DNA of 35,139 bases, taken from IMG/VR virus record IMGVR_UViG_3300046170_000103, positions 1 through 35,139 of that record; one strand, written 5' to 3'. Source of the stretch: a virus. Under the pieces are notes generated by a model. The model searched no databases. It was not told where the DNA came from and was given only the letters and a program-made list of their open reading frames with translations. Each line of letters starts with the position of its first letter. Positions within the stretch are counted from its first letter, which is position 1. Positions 17,729-25,334 of this stretch are shown here, piece by piece. A program made the translations under genes and the position numbers.

Positions 17729-19354
17729 CTACTCAACATCTGCATTAGCTACTGCTTGCGCTTCTTCTGGCAATGCTTTTGCTAATGGTGCTACTTTTCC
17801 TCCTGCTTCTGCTAATTGTTGTACTTGTTGCATCTGTTGCATTTGTTCTTGTTGTTGTGCTTGCGCCTGTCTTTCTGCGTCTAATTCAGATTGTGGTTTT
17901 AATATTTTTTGAGGTACACCAACAATGCTAGTTAGATGTCTAACTAATTTATCCATATTGATATGATCAAATACTGGAGCAACATTTGATAAGCTACCCA
18001 TAATTTCTATTGCTCTCATGATAGATGAAAGTTCTGTAGATTTTTGTGCTTTAGCTAATGGTGATACATATTCAATCTCAATGTCTTGACCAGATAAAAA
18101 GTCTGGTGCTTGTGCAAATAAATTTCTTCTCATTAAAATTGCAAATGCTCTATCGATTAATGGTTTTAATAATTCAGATTGAAGTCTACCCAAAACTGGT
18201 CCAAGCAATCTCATCTTCTCTTCATTTCTTTGTATAACTTCTGTTGCCGTCATTTGTGGACCATCTTGCATCATTAATTGATTTACATAGAAAGCATTTC
18301 TAATTGAGTTTCTTCTTTGCTCTTCCATGTTTAAACCTAGTGTATTGTTTGCACCAATGTTTAAAGGTTCAATTCTATCTCTAGTTCCTGCTCTGTAAAA
18401 ATTTAAACCACCAGGTACTGTTCTTACAGGTAACATAAAACCATCATCTGGAACAAGTAAAGGTGGATCAACTTGTTTTTGCGCAGACTTGATTATAGTT
18501 TTTGACATTTCATTTAGCATCTTAACATCTGGCAAAGCTGTCATTGCAGGAGATCTACCATAGATTTCGTGTGATGCTTTTAAGTATCTAGGTACTACAA
18601 AAGGAAACTCTTTAAATCCAGAAACAGATAATTCATCACCACTATCTGCATCCATGTAAATAGATTCAAAAGGCATATTTTCTTTATCTTGTTTTGCAGG
18701 ATTAAAATCTGATCTAGGATAAACTGCGTGAAGTATATCTACTTCTTCGTAAGGATCCTTCTTTGCTGTAACTGCAATGTGAGTTGATACATTACCAAAC
18801 TTTTGTATTGCAGCTCTTGCAGATATTCTAAACTTTCTAAATACTGTATCGATTCTTCCTTTATCATTTTCTGAAATATAAATTTCATTAATGTGTCTTG
18901 TAGAAAATTTTAAATTATCTTCGTCATCTTCTTCTATAAACATTGCAGCAGTTCCAAATGTAATTAGATCATGATACAATTCAAAAATTTCTTGTTGGAA
19001 GTTTGATTGATTGAATGCAGAGTACATAACTTCAGTAGCAGATTCTAACCATGCTTTAGCTTCATCTTCTCCTTCCATTCCTTGATCTTTAAATTTTAAA
19101 GAGAACCAAGGTGTTGATGGATTAGTTAGCATACCATGAAGTGATGCTGATAATAATTCTACTGATTGTAATGGAGAACCATCAAAAATAAGTTCTGTTC
19201 TTTTATCACCTTTAGATCTTGACTTTGTTACATCTGCTTTTCTTGGTTGCATATAGTCTGCAACTTCTTGCCAATGACTTTCCCAATTTTGTCTTTGAGT
19301 TTTTAGTCTGTCAAATCTTGATAATAAAATTTTTGCTTTTTCTGATTGTGCCAT
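17729..19354 (-). CDS. Portal (head-to-tail connector) protein
   Basis: 541 residues, the usual size for the head-tail connector family of T7-like phages. Typical N-terminal pattern: RFDRLKTQRQNWESHWQEVA, DYMQPRK, and IFDGSPLQSVELLSASLHGM, followed by LTNPSTPWFSLKF. The central 'VPRYLKASHEIYGRSPAMTA' and 'VDPPLLVPDDGFMLPV' motifs and the C-terminal Gln-rich barrel/crown helix (QAQAQQQEQMQQMQQVQQLA) are all present. It forms the dodecameric ring at the packaging vertex. One base separates it from the preceding gene. Confidence 0.95.
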   Translation of the reverse strand: MAQSEKAKILLSRFDRLKTQRQNWESHWQEVADYMQPRKADVTKSRSKGDKRTELIFDGSPLQSVELLSASLHGMLTNPSTPWFSLKFKDQGMEGEDEAKAWLESATEVMYSAFNQSNFQQEIFELYHDLITFGTAAMFIEEDDEDNLKFSTRHINEIYISENDKGRIDTVFRKFRISARAAIQKFGNVSTHIAVTAKKDPYEEVDILHAVYPRSDFNPAKQDKENMPFESIYMDADSGDELSVSGFKEFPFVVPRYLKASHEIYGRSPAMTALPDVKMLNEMSKTIIKSAQKQVDPPLLVPDDGFMLPVRTVPGGLNFYRAGTRDRIEPLNIGANNTLGLNMEEQRRNSIRNAFYVNQLMMQDGPQMTATEVIQRNEEKMRLLGPVLGRLQSELLKPLIDRAFAILMRRNLFAQAPDFLSGQDIEIEYVSPLAKAQKSTELSSIMRAIEIMGSLSNVAPVFDHINMDKLVRHLTSIVGVPQKILKPQSELDAERQAQAQQQEQMQQMQQVQQLAEAGGKVAPLAKALPEEAQAVANADVE

Positions 19355-19355
19355 A

Positions 19356-20090
19356 TTACATTCCTAATAAACTTGGTTTACCTAAAGTCAAGCCACCAGT
19401 TGCTCCAGTAACTCCTGTCATGATTGTTGGTGATCTTCCTTTTGCTTTAACTCTTCTTTTTTTTAATTCAATACTATCTTCTGCTTGTGCTGCTTTGCTT
19501 TGTGAAACTTCTGCAGTAGTTGGTGTTGTTGTTAGTAAAGTTCTTCCACCAATATTTTTTTCAACTATGTATGATCCACTACCTTCATCACGATTATTAA
19601 TTGTTCTTCCCATTGCATCAACTGTACCAGATCCTCTTCCTTGAATATAACCTTTATAATCATCTATAGATGCACCATAAAATCCACCACCTGGTTTTGC
19701 TTTTCCAATAACATTTCTTTCATAGTAAGATTTATTTACTTCAAATCCTTTTTTACCTAAACCTGTAATATGTAAACCTTGAGCAAGAGGTGAAAATCTT
19801 GCTAAACCTGTAGGTGGTTGATATGAATAATCTTTAAATGCTTGAGCATCTTTTTTTTCTTTAGCAACTTTTAATGCTAGTTCATTTCTTCTTTTTGTTG
19901 CAGCAGAAACTTTTGTTGTTGTATAAGTTGTAGTTCTATAATTTTCTCTATTATTAGTTCCACCCCCACCATTAAATGATGTTGATGTTTTTTTTGCTCC
20001 ACTATTACCAGAAGAAAAAGCATGAGATGTACTGTAGCTTTCTTTTTTATTAGATGACGCACCTATTGTTGAATAGTCTCTTCCTGCCAT
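19356..20090 (-). CDS. Gly/Ser/Thr-rich protein with C-terminal GRxxTI(M)TG motif
   Basis: 244 residues. The N-terminal ~80 residues are low complexity (Ser/Thr/Gly/Asn). The middle has Gly/Tyr-rich YYERNVIGKAKPGGGFYGAS. The C-terminus has a basic KKRRVKAKGRSPTIMTG motif closely matching the C-terminal motif of the 73-residue protein at 20260-20481. It sits between terminase and portal, where unnamed small head proteins are frequent. Probably virion- or packaging-associated, function unknown. Its ATG directly follows the TAA of the 55-residue gene. Confidence 0.65.
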   Translation of the reverse strand: MAGRDYSTIGASSNKKESYSTSHAFSSGNSGAKKTSTSFNGGGGTNNRENYRTTTYTTTKVSAATKRRNELALKVAKEKKDAQAFKDYSYQPPTGLARFSPLAQGLHITGLGKKGFEVNKSYYERNVIGKAKPGGGFYGASIDDYKGYIQGRGSGTVDAMGRTINNRDEGSGSYIVEKNIGGRTLLTTTPTTAEVSQSKAAQAEDSIELKKRRVKAKGRSPTIMTGVTGATGGLTLGKPSLLGM

Positions 20091-20258
20091 TTACTTTCCG
20101 AAAGTTAAAGATGATTTAGTATCAGATTTAGTTTCAGATTTAGATTCTCTGTTTACTGCTATACCATTTTGTAAATCATTCATGTTATTAAATTTTGGTT
20201 CTTCTTTCTTTGCAGTAGGTTTCATTTTCTTGATAGCTTTTTTAATTTTATCTAACAT
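20091..20258 (-). CDS. Small Lys-rich protein near terminase
   Basis: 55 residues: MLDKIKKAIKKMKPTAKKEE start, a short NNMNDLQNGIAVNRES middle, then a Ser/Thr/Lys tail repeating (S)ETKSDTKSS. Very basic N-terminal amphipathic helix. A GGAG ribosome site lies 6-7 bases upstream of the ATG, and the stop abuts the ATG of the next gene (TAAATG). Family not recognised. The coupling on both sides argues for a real gene. Confidence 0.6.
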   Translation of the reverse strand: MLDKIKKAIKKMKPTAKKEEPKFNNMNDLQNGIAVNRESKSETKSDTKSSLTFGK

Positions 20259-20259
20259 A

Positions 20260-20481
20260 TTAATCTCCTAATAAAGTTTTTAGTTTTTCTTCCTTATCTT
20301 CCTGTATACCTAATGGTCCAGTAAGTATTGTAGACTTTCTACCTCTTCTTCTTCTTTCTATTGCAGCTTGTTCCTTGTCAATTCTTGCTTGTTCCTCTGC
20401 CGAAAGTTCTGGATCTGGCGCTTCCACAGGAGCTGGTGGTGGTGGCAATGCTGGCATTTTTGGTTTAAATATTGAACCCAT
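20260..20481 (-). CDS. Small Pro-rich protein with RRRxGRxSTILTG motif
   Basis: 73 residues: MGSIFKPKMPALPPPPAPVE start, an acidic/Ala helix, a run of Arg and the motif GRKSTILTGPLG (residues ~47-58). Short proteins with this Pro-rich start and '(K/R)GRxSTILTG' motif are widespread beside podoviral terminase and portal genes. Their role is unknown. It begins two bases after the terminase stop, so it is co-translated with it. Confidence 0.7.
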   Translation of the reverse strand: MGSIFKPKMPALPPPPAPVEAPDPELSAEEQARIDKEQAAIERRRRGRKSTILTGPLGIQEDKEEKLKTLLGD

Positions 20482-20483
20482 AA

Positions 20484-21755
20484 TTATATAATCCTATAGT
20501 TATTATCTGCTACACTTTGTGGCGCAGTTTGTCTAGTATTTAATTCTTGTAAACCTACTGCTAGATACCTCATCGCATCGCAAGCATGACTACTCCAATC
20601 ATGCACAGGTTTAGATCTAAACATTCTTGATTTGTCTACATACTTCCTGTGGTAATGTCTTAACGCATCTATTAACTTTTTGCAATGGTCTGTATCAAAC
20701 CAACATCTATTCAATAACATTGTTACTGCATGAATACCTTCTTCTACTGGTAGCTTCGGTACTACCTTAAACCTAACTCCTAACTGATATGCAATCTCTC
20801 TTCTGGTTTTGCCATTGCCGAACTCTTGTACATCAATGTCGTGTGGAGCAAAGTGATCTTTGTAGATGTAAGGTTTTTCGTTTAGCATCTGAATATAGTG
20901 AGGTAAGCCATGACCTCTTTCTTCATGATAATCTATTATCTGTACTGCCGTACCTTTTTGTTGAAAAAATATAATACTACTGTGGTCTGCGACACCGAGA
21001 TCCCAGGCAGTTGAGACAGGCAAAGTAGGATCGTAGGGAACTCTAGCTAGTTGTTTCTTGTCATCTAGTTTAGATACTTCTTCTCCATAGATTGCACCTT
21101 CTATATTGGCTATCCAATCGCACTCAAATTCTTGCAGGTACTTCTTCTCACCCATAACTTCTTTTGCTTTATCTAACTCTTCCTGGTCAACTATCTTTGT
21201 TTCACTTGCTTTAGCTTTGTAGTTAAACCAATCTTCTGCACCATTTGCGTGTTGGTATAGATCATAGAAGTTATTGTTCATTCCTGCAGGTGTACCAATA
21301 AAGACACAGTAGCCTTTACGATCTGATAGAGCTGGTCTAATTATTTCTGCAAATAGCTTTCCATCGATGTTTGCGTACTCATCTATAACGCAGCCATCCA
21401 GGTAGATACCTCTCAATCCATCAGAGTTTTCTGCTCCGAGTAATGTAATCCTAGCACCATTTGGCAAATCTACTCTTAACTCTGTTTCATTGAACTTTGT
21501 TGATGGGATTTTATCAGTAAACTGTTTCATGTAATCCCAGGCAATGCTTTTTGCCTGTTTGAATGTAGGAGCAATATATGCAAATCTTGGGTTCTTATGT
21601 GGACACATTAATGCAGATTTAATTAAATGGTTGATCATGCACACTGTTTTACCGAACCTTCTGTGGCAAACTAGCACACTCCATCTATGATTGTTAATTT
21701 GTTTATGTAAATATGCTTGATGCTTCCTTGGTGTGTAAGGTATTTTAATATTCAT
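20484..21755 (-). CDS. terL: Terminase large subunit
   Basis: 423 residues. The ATPase domain has an atypical Walker A, CHRRFGKT (~30-37), the 'APTFKQAKSIAWDYMK' adenine-side motif, Walker B CVIDEYA (~122-128) and the coupling motif FIGTPAG (~152-158). The nuclease domain shows TAWDLGVADHSS (Asp252), IIDY (Asp275) and HDWSSHACDAMRYLA (Asp393), the three acidic sites of the RNase H-like fold. It packages DNA into the prohead and cuts concatemers. The matching small subunit is not adjacent; the candidate is at 25992-26465. Confidence 0.96.
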   Translation of the reverse strand: MNIKIPYTPRKHQAYLHKQINNHRWSVLVCHRRFGKTVCMINHLIKSALMCPHKNPRFAYIAPTFKQAKSIAWDYMKQFTDKIPSTKFNETELRVDLPNGARITLLGAENSDGLRGIYLDGCVIDEYANIDGKLFAEIIRPALSDRKGYCVFIGTPAGMNNNFYDLYQHANGAEDWFNYKAKASETKIVDQEELDKAKEVMGEKKYLQEFECDWIANIEGAIYGEEVSKLDDKKQLARVPYDPTLPVSTAWDLGVADHSSIIFFQQKGTAVQIIDYHEERGHGLPHYIQMLNEKPYIYKDHFAPHDIDVQEFGNGKTRREIAYQLGVRFKVVPKLPVEEGIHAVTMLLNRCWFDTDHCKKLIDALRHYHRKYVDKSRMFRSKPVHDWSSHACDAMRYLAVGLQELNTRQTAPQSVADNNYRII

Positions 21756-21946
21756 TAGTGTATCATATTGGATCTATCACCATGATCTAGTGGTTGATAA
21801 TCAACACCTAGTGTTACCATGACATAGTTTATAAACAAATTTGCAGATTCTTTATTAGGAATACCAATAAATTTAACTGTTACTGAATTAGTTTTCTCAT
21901 CTATAAAAGCAATACAATCAAAATCGTCTGTGTCTAGATAAGCCAT
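21755..21946 (-). CDS. Small protein upstream of terL
   Basis: 63 residues, acidic N-terminus (MAYLDTDDFDCIAFIDEKTN) followed by strand-like NSVTVKFIGI and helical ESANLFINYVMVTLG. It is the first gene of the late block. Its stop overlaps the terL start by one base (TAATG), indicating coupled translation. Family not recognised. It does not resemble a small terminase. Confidence 0.6.
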   Translation of the reverse strand: MAYLDTDDFDCIAFIDEKTNSVTVKFIGIPNKESANLFINYVMVTLGVDYQPLDHGDRSNMIH

Positions 21947-22091
21947 ATACCATATGTAGTGGATTTGAAAAAAAATAAAACAAAAAAGTGTTTGTGTATA
22001 ACTGGCTAGGTGTCTGTGTGTCTGTTGAAATTATCCATGTATATATATGTATAACATCGCAGGTAAAACCTGGGGTATAGGGGTGCCTTAA

Positions 22092-22123
22092 TTTAGACAA
22101 ACTTACACCATTTTTTAGACAAA
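22092..22123 (+). repeat. Tandem 10-bp repeat TTTAGACAAA, 22-bp period
   Basis: Two exact copies, 22092-22101 and 22114-22123, begin 22 bases apart, about two turns of the helix. A regulator could therefore bind both on the same face. A TATAGT hexamer follows six bases after the second copy. The spacing suggests an operator or activator site, but no binding protein is assigned; the winged-helix protein at 26698-27372 is one candidate. Confidence 0.45.
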
Positions 22124-22187
22124 AAGGATATAGTTTAAATTATTACTAGTGATAACAAAAATATATCGTTAATTATTTAATAAGCAT

Positions 22188-22214
22188 TTTCTGATAACGA
22201 TTAATTATCAGAAA
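22188..22214. promoter_or_regulatory. Perfect 10-bp palindrome, operator-like
   Basis: TTTCTGATAA (22188-22197) and its exact complement TTATCAGAAA (22205-22214) are separated by CGATTAA. The dyad resembles a dimeric repressor or activator site. It could also fold as an AT-rich RNA stem followed by TTTTTA on the plus strand, so a weak terminator is the alternative. Its place between the divergent gene blocks favours the operator reading. Confidence 0.5.
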
Positions 22215-22432
22215 TTTTTAGATCCGTTGGTCATAATGCGTAAACAGAAAAAAGATTGCTTAATGTTTGGATAGTAAATTATCTCTATTTTTAATTCCAA
22301 TTCCTAAACCAATAAACAATTGAGCTGCGCCACAATCTAGCCATAATTATTATGCGTCAATGTGTCATGTTATATTTTTAAATTATATCTTTAAGTTACC
22401 CTTATAAGTTAAATTAAACAGTAAAGGAAAAA

Positions 22433-22658
22433 ATGACAAAAAAACTAATAAAAGAAGTAAAGCAAAATAAGACAGATCGAAAAAATAGAAGTTGTTAATG
22501 ATATTGATAAATTATTTTATGATATTGAAAATATTGAAGATCAAGCGACAGTTTTTAGATTAGTTTTAAGACAATTAAATAATTCAACATTGATTGCTTT
22601 AAAAACTTTTATTGAAAATGATTTAAACACTTTAAAAAATTTGAAAGGGGGTAAATAA
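22433..22658 (+). pseudogene. First early gene, small protein broken by a +1 shift
   Basis: ATG at 22433 after AAAGGAAAAA gives MTKKLIKEVKQNKT and then stops at 22496-22498. The frame one base on is open from about 22460 to TAA 22656-22658 with IEKIEVVNDIDKLFYDIENI and then EDQATVFRLVLRQLNNSTLI. Joined at AAGACAGATCG (about 22470-22478), the product is about 74 residues, helical and acidic. The downstream half has no ATG start of its own and its stop overlaps the next start (TAATG). This supports one gene carrying one surplus base. Confidence 0.55.
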
Positions 22659-22831
22659 TGCAAATTAAAGTATCAATTAAAAATGTTTATGGCGTTGAAC
22701 GAATTTATCCAAAATGCAAAATTGCTCAAACATTTTTAGCATTAATGCGAAAAAGAACTTTTGACAGGGAAGAGATCCAGGAAATTAAAACAATGGGATA
22801 TTCTGTCGAAGTTGTTACAGAACAACTGTGA
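22658..22831 (+). CDS. Small conserved-type phage protein (57 aa)
   Basis: MQIKVSIKNVYGVERIYPKC start, then FLALMRKRTFDREEIQEIK and MGYSVEVVTEQL. The plan is a strand, 'YPKC', a helix, 'T...i..Ik.mGy.VEVV'. I recognise this plan from many short phage and prophage proteins of unknown function. The start overlaps the previous stop (TAATG) behind a GGGGG ribosome site. Confidence 0.65.
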   Translation: MQIKVSIKNVYGVERIYPKCKIAQTFLALMRKRTFDREEIQEIKTMGYSVEVVTEQL

Positions 22832-22900
22832 CAATATCGCACATGGAAAAAATAAGACTATCAAAATAATAATAAGGAAACAAAAAAAGGAAAAAAACAA

Positions 22901-23557
22901 ATGATACATATATCTAAAATGACGGGAAAGCTAGAAGGTTTTCAAGCTATATCAACAAACACAACAACAAACGAATATTGCAAAAAACAATATAATAAAC
23001 AAGATCCAAAAAATATTTGTACTTTTTGTTATTCTCACGAAATGTTGAATACATTTAGAAAAAATATGGCGCCTGCATTACAAAGAAATACAGATCTTTT
23101 AAATTCAAAAGTTTTACATCCAGACGCATTGCCTGTAATTAATAGCGCATTTTTTCGTTTCAATGCTCATGGGGAATTAGCATTAGATAAAAAGCAAGCA
23201 ACAATAAATTTAGAAAATTATGTTAATATTGCTTTAAAAAATCCTCATTGTAATTTTAGCCTTTGGACAAAAAGATTTGATGTGATCAAGCCGTTTTTTG
23301 ATACACACCAAAAACCAAAAAATCTAATATTGATTTACTCATCACCATTGACTAATCATATAATGACAAAAACCCCTAAACATTTTGATAAAACTTTCAA
23401 TACAGTTGTTGAAACTGATTTCCAGGATCAACAAAATTGTACGGGTCAAAAATGTAAAGATTGTTTGTTATGCTACAAAAAAGATACAACATCGATCATA
23501 GTTGAAAAAGTTAAAACATACGGAAAAAAGAAATTAAAACAAAAACTAACCAAATAA
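22901..23557 (+). CDS. Gp88-like Cys-rich protein
   Basis: 218 residues. Two Cys clusters: an N-terminal C-x14-C-x2-C (residues ~27-45) and a C-terminal NCTGQKCKDCLLCYKK (C-x5-C-x2-C-x2-C). Between them are FFRFNAHGEL and NPHCNFSLWTKRFDVIKPFF, the strand-helix order of phage proteins annotated as gene product 88-like. The Cys pattern suggests a metal or Fe-S cluster, and a link to radical-SAM-like enzymes has been proposed for such families, but the chemistry is unknown. A ribosome site AAGG precedes an A-rich leader ending CAAATG; the next gene has a nearly identical leader. Confidence 0.65.
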   Translation: MIHISKMTGKLEGFQAISTNTTTNEYCKKQYNKQDPKNICTFCYSHEMLNTFRKNMAPALQRNTDLLNSKVLHPDALPVINSAFFRFNAHGELALDKKQATINLENYVNIALKNPHCNFSLWTKRFDVIKPFFDTHQKPKNLILIYSSPLTNHIMTKTPKHFDKTFNTVVETDFQDQQNCTGQKCKDCLLCYKKDTTSIIVEKVKTYGKKKLKQKLTK

Positions 23558-23575
23558 GGAAAGGAAAAAAAACAA

Positions 23576-23854
23576 ATGGCAACACTTAAGCAATTAGTAA
23601 AAATACAAAGCGCAATTGATAACAGAGCGATTGCGTCAGATACAATGGAAACCCTGGAAAGTAATTATTATTTTTCAAAATCTAAAGGAATTAATATTAA
23701 ATTTGGGGATATGCACATCGACCATTTTTTGCGCTCTTTAAGTTTGGATAAAGAAAAAAAAGACACCAGGGATATTGAGACGGCAAAACTAATATTAAAA
23801 CAAAAAAAAACATTAAAAAAGATAGAAAGGTTATTGGATGAATTGGAAAGATAA
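23576..23854 (+). CDS. Hypothetical early protein (92 aa)
   Basis: 92 residues, charged and helical, with a Lys-rich C-terminus (LILKQKKTLKKIERLLDELE) that could form a coiled coil. No family recognised. It uses the same A-rich leader as the Gp88-like gene and overlaps the next small gene by 17 bases. Probably an early host-interaction protein, by position only. Confidence 0.6.
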   Translation: MATLKQLVKIQSAIDNRAIASDTMETLESNYYFSKSKGINIKFGDMHIDHFLRSLSLDKEKKDTRDIETAKLILKQKKTLKKIERLLDELER

Positions 23855-24005
23855 AAGAATAAAAGAAATTAATCACGATATTTCAGAAACCAAAAAAAAA
23901 TATAATTTCAATTTACATGGATATTATGTTGAAGAATATTCGGATATTATAAACTCAAAAGCAAAAAGTTTTGAAGAGTTTAAAAAAGAAAGGGGGGTTA
24001 TTTGA
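23838..24005 (+). CDS. Hypothetical early protein (55 aa)
   Basis: Starts at ATG 23838 inside the end of the preceding gene and ends at TGA 24003-24005. Sequence is charged and helical: MNWKDKRIKEINHDISETKK, then YYVEEYSDIINSKAKSFEEF, then KKERGVI. No family recognised. The tail ..GVI is encoded by an AGGGGGGTTATT stretch that doubles as ribosome site for the tiny membrane gene that follows. A similar junction follows 24090-24338. Confidence 0.5.
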   Translation: MNWKDKRIKEINHDISETKKKYNFNLHGYYVEEYSDIINSKAKSFEEFKKERGVI

Positions 24006-24073
24006 GTAATACTCAATATTATTTTTCGGTCACAATATTATTTTTAATAATAGTTTTAATTATAACAATCTAG
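24002..24073 (+). CDS. Putative 23-aa single-span membrane peptide (TTG start)
   Basis: TTG at 24002, a few bases after a GGGGGG ribosome site, gives MSNTQYYFSVTILFLIIVLI followed by ITI and TAG. Almost the whole peptide is one hydrophobic helix. The start overlaps the stop of the preceding gene, as elsewhere in this block. Its shortness keeps confidence low, but the membrane character and coupling argue against chance. Confidence 0.35.
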   Translation: MSNTQYYFSVTILFLIIVLIITI

Positions 24074-24089
24074 AAAGGATATAAAAAAA

Positions 24090-24338
24090 ATGAAAAAAAA
24101 ATATTTAGTAAAATTCAATTGTGTCATTGGGGAATATGAGCATTTAGAAACTTATATTTTTGATAAAAAAATGACAGAGTATGGATATTGCAAAAAGTTT
24201 TGGGGTTTATCTAAAAAGAACGAATTAAAAACAAATGTTTTTTGGGATAACTTTATGGAAAATGCGATAGAGGTTTATTCAGAAAGAGAAATAACTCTAA
24301 ATCAATATAAAGAAATTGAAAGATTGGGGGTTATTTAA
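24090..24338 (+). CDS. Hypothetical early protein (82 aa)
   Basis: 82 residues with ATG 15 bases after AAAGGAT. Rich in aromatic and charged residues (YLVKFNCVIGEYEHLETYIF; YGYCKKFWGLSKKNE; NQYKEIERLGVI). No family recognised. It ends with a GGGGG-containing junction, and its TAA overlaps the ATG of the next gene (TAATG). Confidence 0.6.
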   Translation: MKKKYLVKFNCVIGEYEHLETYIFDKKMTEYGYCKKFWGLSKKNELKTNVFWDNFMENAIEVYSEREITLNQYKEIERLGVI

Positions 24339-24709
24339 TGAATAATTTAGAAGTAATACAAGCGATAAAAAACGCAACAAACATACAACCAAAAAAACAA
24401 AAACAGTTTGCTTGCGTTCATTATTTTCATAAGATACCCAACTCAAAAGAGGGTTGGGATTTTATAAAAGCAATAAGAAAATTTGTGAATAAAGATCGTT
24501 ACAAGGTTCGGATATTGGGAAGAGGTTCCAGAAAGGAATACGGCACGCAATCCTTTATTCCATTAAAACACGCAACTAATTATTCAGTTTATATTGATCA
24601 TAAAATTATGGATAGAAATCATCCAGACTTTTTAAGTCGTAAATTTTATGATGTTAGAAGTCAAGTTTATGAATTAAATAATTTTTTAAATCAACCAATT
24701 GGAGAGTAA
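24338..24709 (+). CDS. Hypothetical early protein (123 aa)
   Basis: 123 residues, basic. The centre (KDRYKVRILGRGSRKEYGTQ; PLKHATNYSVYIDHKI) alternates basic and strand-forming residues and might bind nucleic acid, but no motif identifies it. It starts at the TAATG overlap behind a GGGGG ribosome site and stops 7 bases before the methyltransferase ATG. Confidence 0.6.
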   Translation: MNNLEVIQAIKNATNIQPKKQKQFACVHYFHKIPNSKEGWDFIKAIRKFVNKDRYKVRILGRGSRKEYGTQSFIPLKHATNYSVYIDHKIMDRNHPDFLSRKFYDVRSQVYELNNFLNQPIGE

Positions 24710-24716
24710 AAAAAAT

Positions 24717-25334
24717 ATGAAAGTATTAATAGCTTGTGAGTATTCTGGAACTGTCAGAGAAGAGTTTAAAAAACTTGGTCATGACGCCTGGTCATGTGAT
24801 ATTTTGGATACAGAAATTCCAGGAAATCATTTTAAAGGGGATGTGTTAGAGCATTTAAATAAAGATTGGGATTTAATAATTGCTCATCCACCATGTACCT
24901 ATTTATCCAATGCAGGAGCCTGTCGTTTATATCCAGAAAAAGGTAAATTGGATATGGAAAGATACGAAAAAGGGTTGGTAGCAAAGGATTTTTTCATGAA
25001 ATTTTATAATCATAGTTGTACAAAAATTGCTATTGAAAATCCTGTATCTTCTCGGATATTTGAATTACCAAAATATTCCCAGGAAATACAACCATACGAA
25101 TTTGGTCATCCATACACAAAAAAAACTAGATTGTGGTTAAAAGGATTGCCAAAATTAAAACCTACTAACATCATAGATAAATCAGAAGTAAAAACATTTA
25201 TTGAAAGTGGTACTAGTAGATATAAAAATACAAACAAAAATAAAAATAGATATGTTGCAAGAGGTTCTAAAGACAGATCTAAATTTTGGTCTGGGATTGC
25301 TCAAGCAATGGCTCAACAATGGGGTAATGAATAA
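24717..25334 (+). CDS. C5-cytosine DNA methyltransferase-like protein (short form)
   Basis: 205 residues from ATG 24717; an upstream in-frame TTG at 24699 lies within the previous gene and adds nothing conserved. Motif I-like VLIACEYSGTVREEF binds S-adenosylmethionine, followed by the acidic motif WSCDILDTE. Motif IV is AHPPCTYLSN with the catalytic Cys, and motif VI-like is IAIENP. The later RLWL and YVARGSKDRSKFWSGIAQA complete the short phage version, which lacks an obvious target-recognition domain. It may protect phage DNA or modify cytosine. Specificity cannot be read from the sequence. Confidence 0.75.
   Translation: MKVLIACEYSGTVREEFKKLGHDAWSCDILDTEIPGNHFKGDVLEHLNKDWDLIIAHPPCTYLSNAGACRLYPEKGKLDMERYEKGLVAKDFFMKFYNHSCTKIAIENPVSSRIFELPKYSQEIQPYEFGHPYTKKTRLWLKGLPKLKPTNIIDKSEVKTFIESGTSRYKNTNKNKNRYVARGSKDRSKFWSGIAQAMAQQWGNE

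Larger units (their letters stand above)
21947..22432. promoter_or_regulatory. Divergent control region between late (minus) and early (plus) genes
   Basis: 486 bases with no convincing gene on either strand, the largest gene-free stretch in the window. It holds a tandem TTTAGACAAA repeat (22092-22123), a 10-bp palindrome (22188-22214), a small CAGGT-AAA-ACCTG hairpin (22061-22073) and only weak promoter-like pairs (for example TTGAAA 22025 and TATAAC 22050 on the plus strand, spacing 19). Both outer genes read away from it, so it must contain the early and late start signals. It is also the best place for an origin of replication. Confidence 0.6.

Noticed and set aside
22031-22039. TTATCCATG as a possible DnaA box
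   Set aside because: Two mismatches to TTATCCACA and no cluster of further boxes in the gap; such matches are expected by chance in AT-rich DNA.
21947-22432. tRNA, integrase attachment site or CRISPR-like repeats in the divergent gap
   Set aside because: No cloverleaf-compatible arms, no long direct repeats and no integrase gene anywhere; a lytic phage is the simpler reading.
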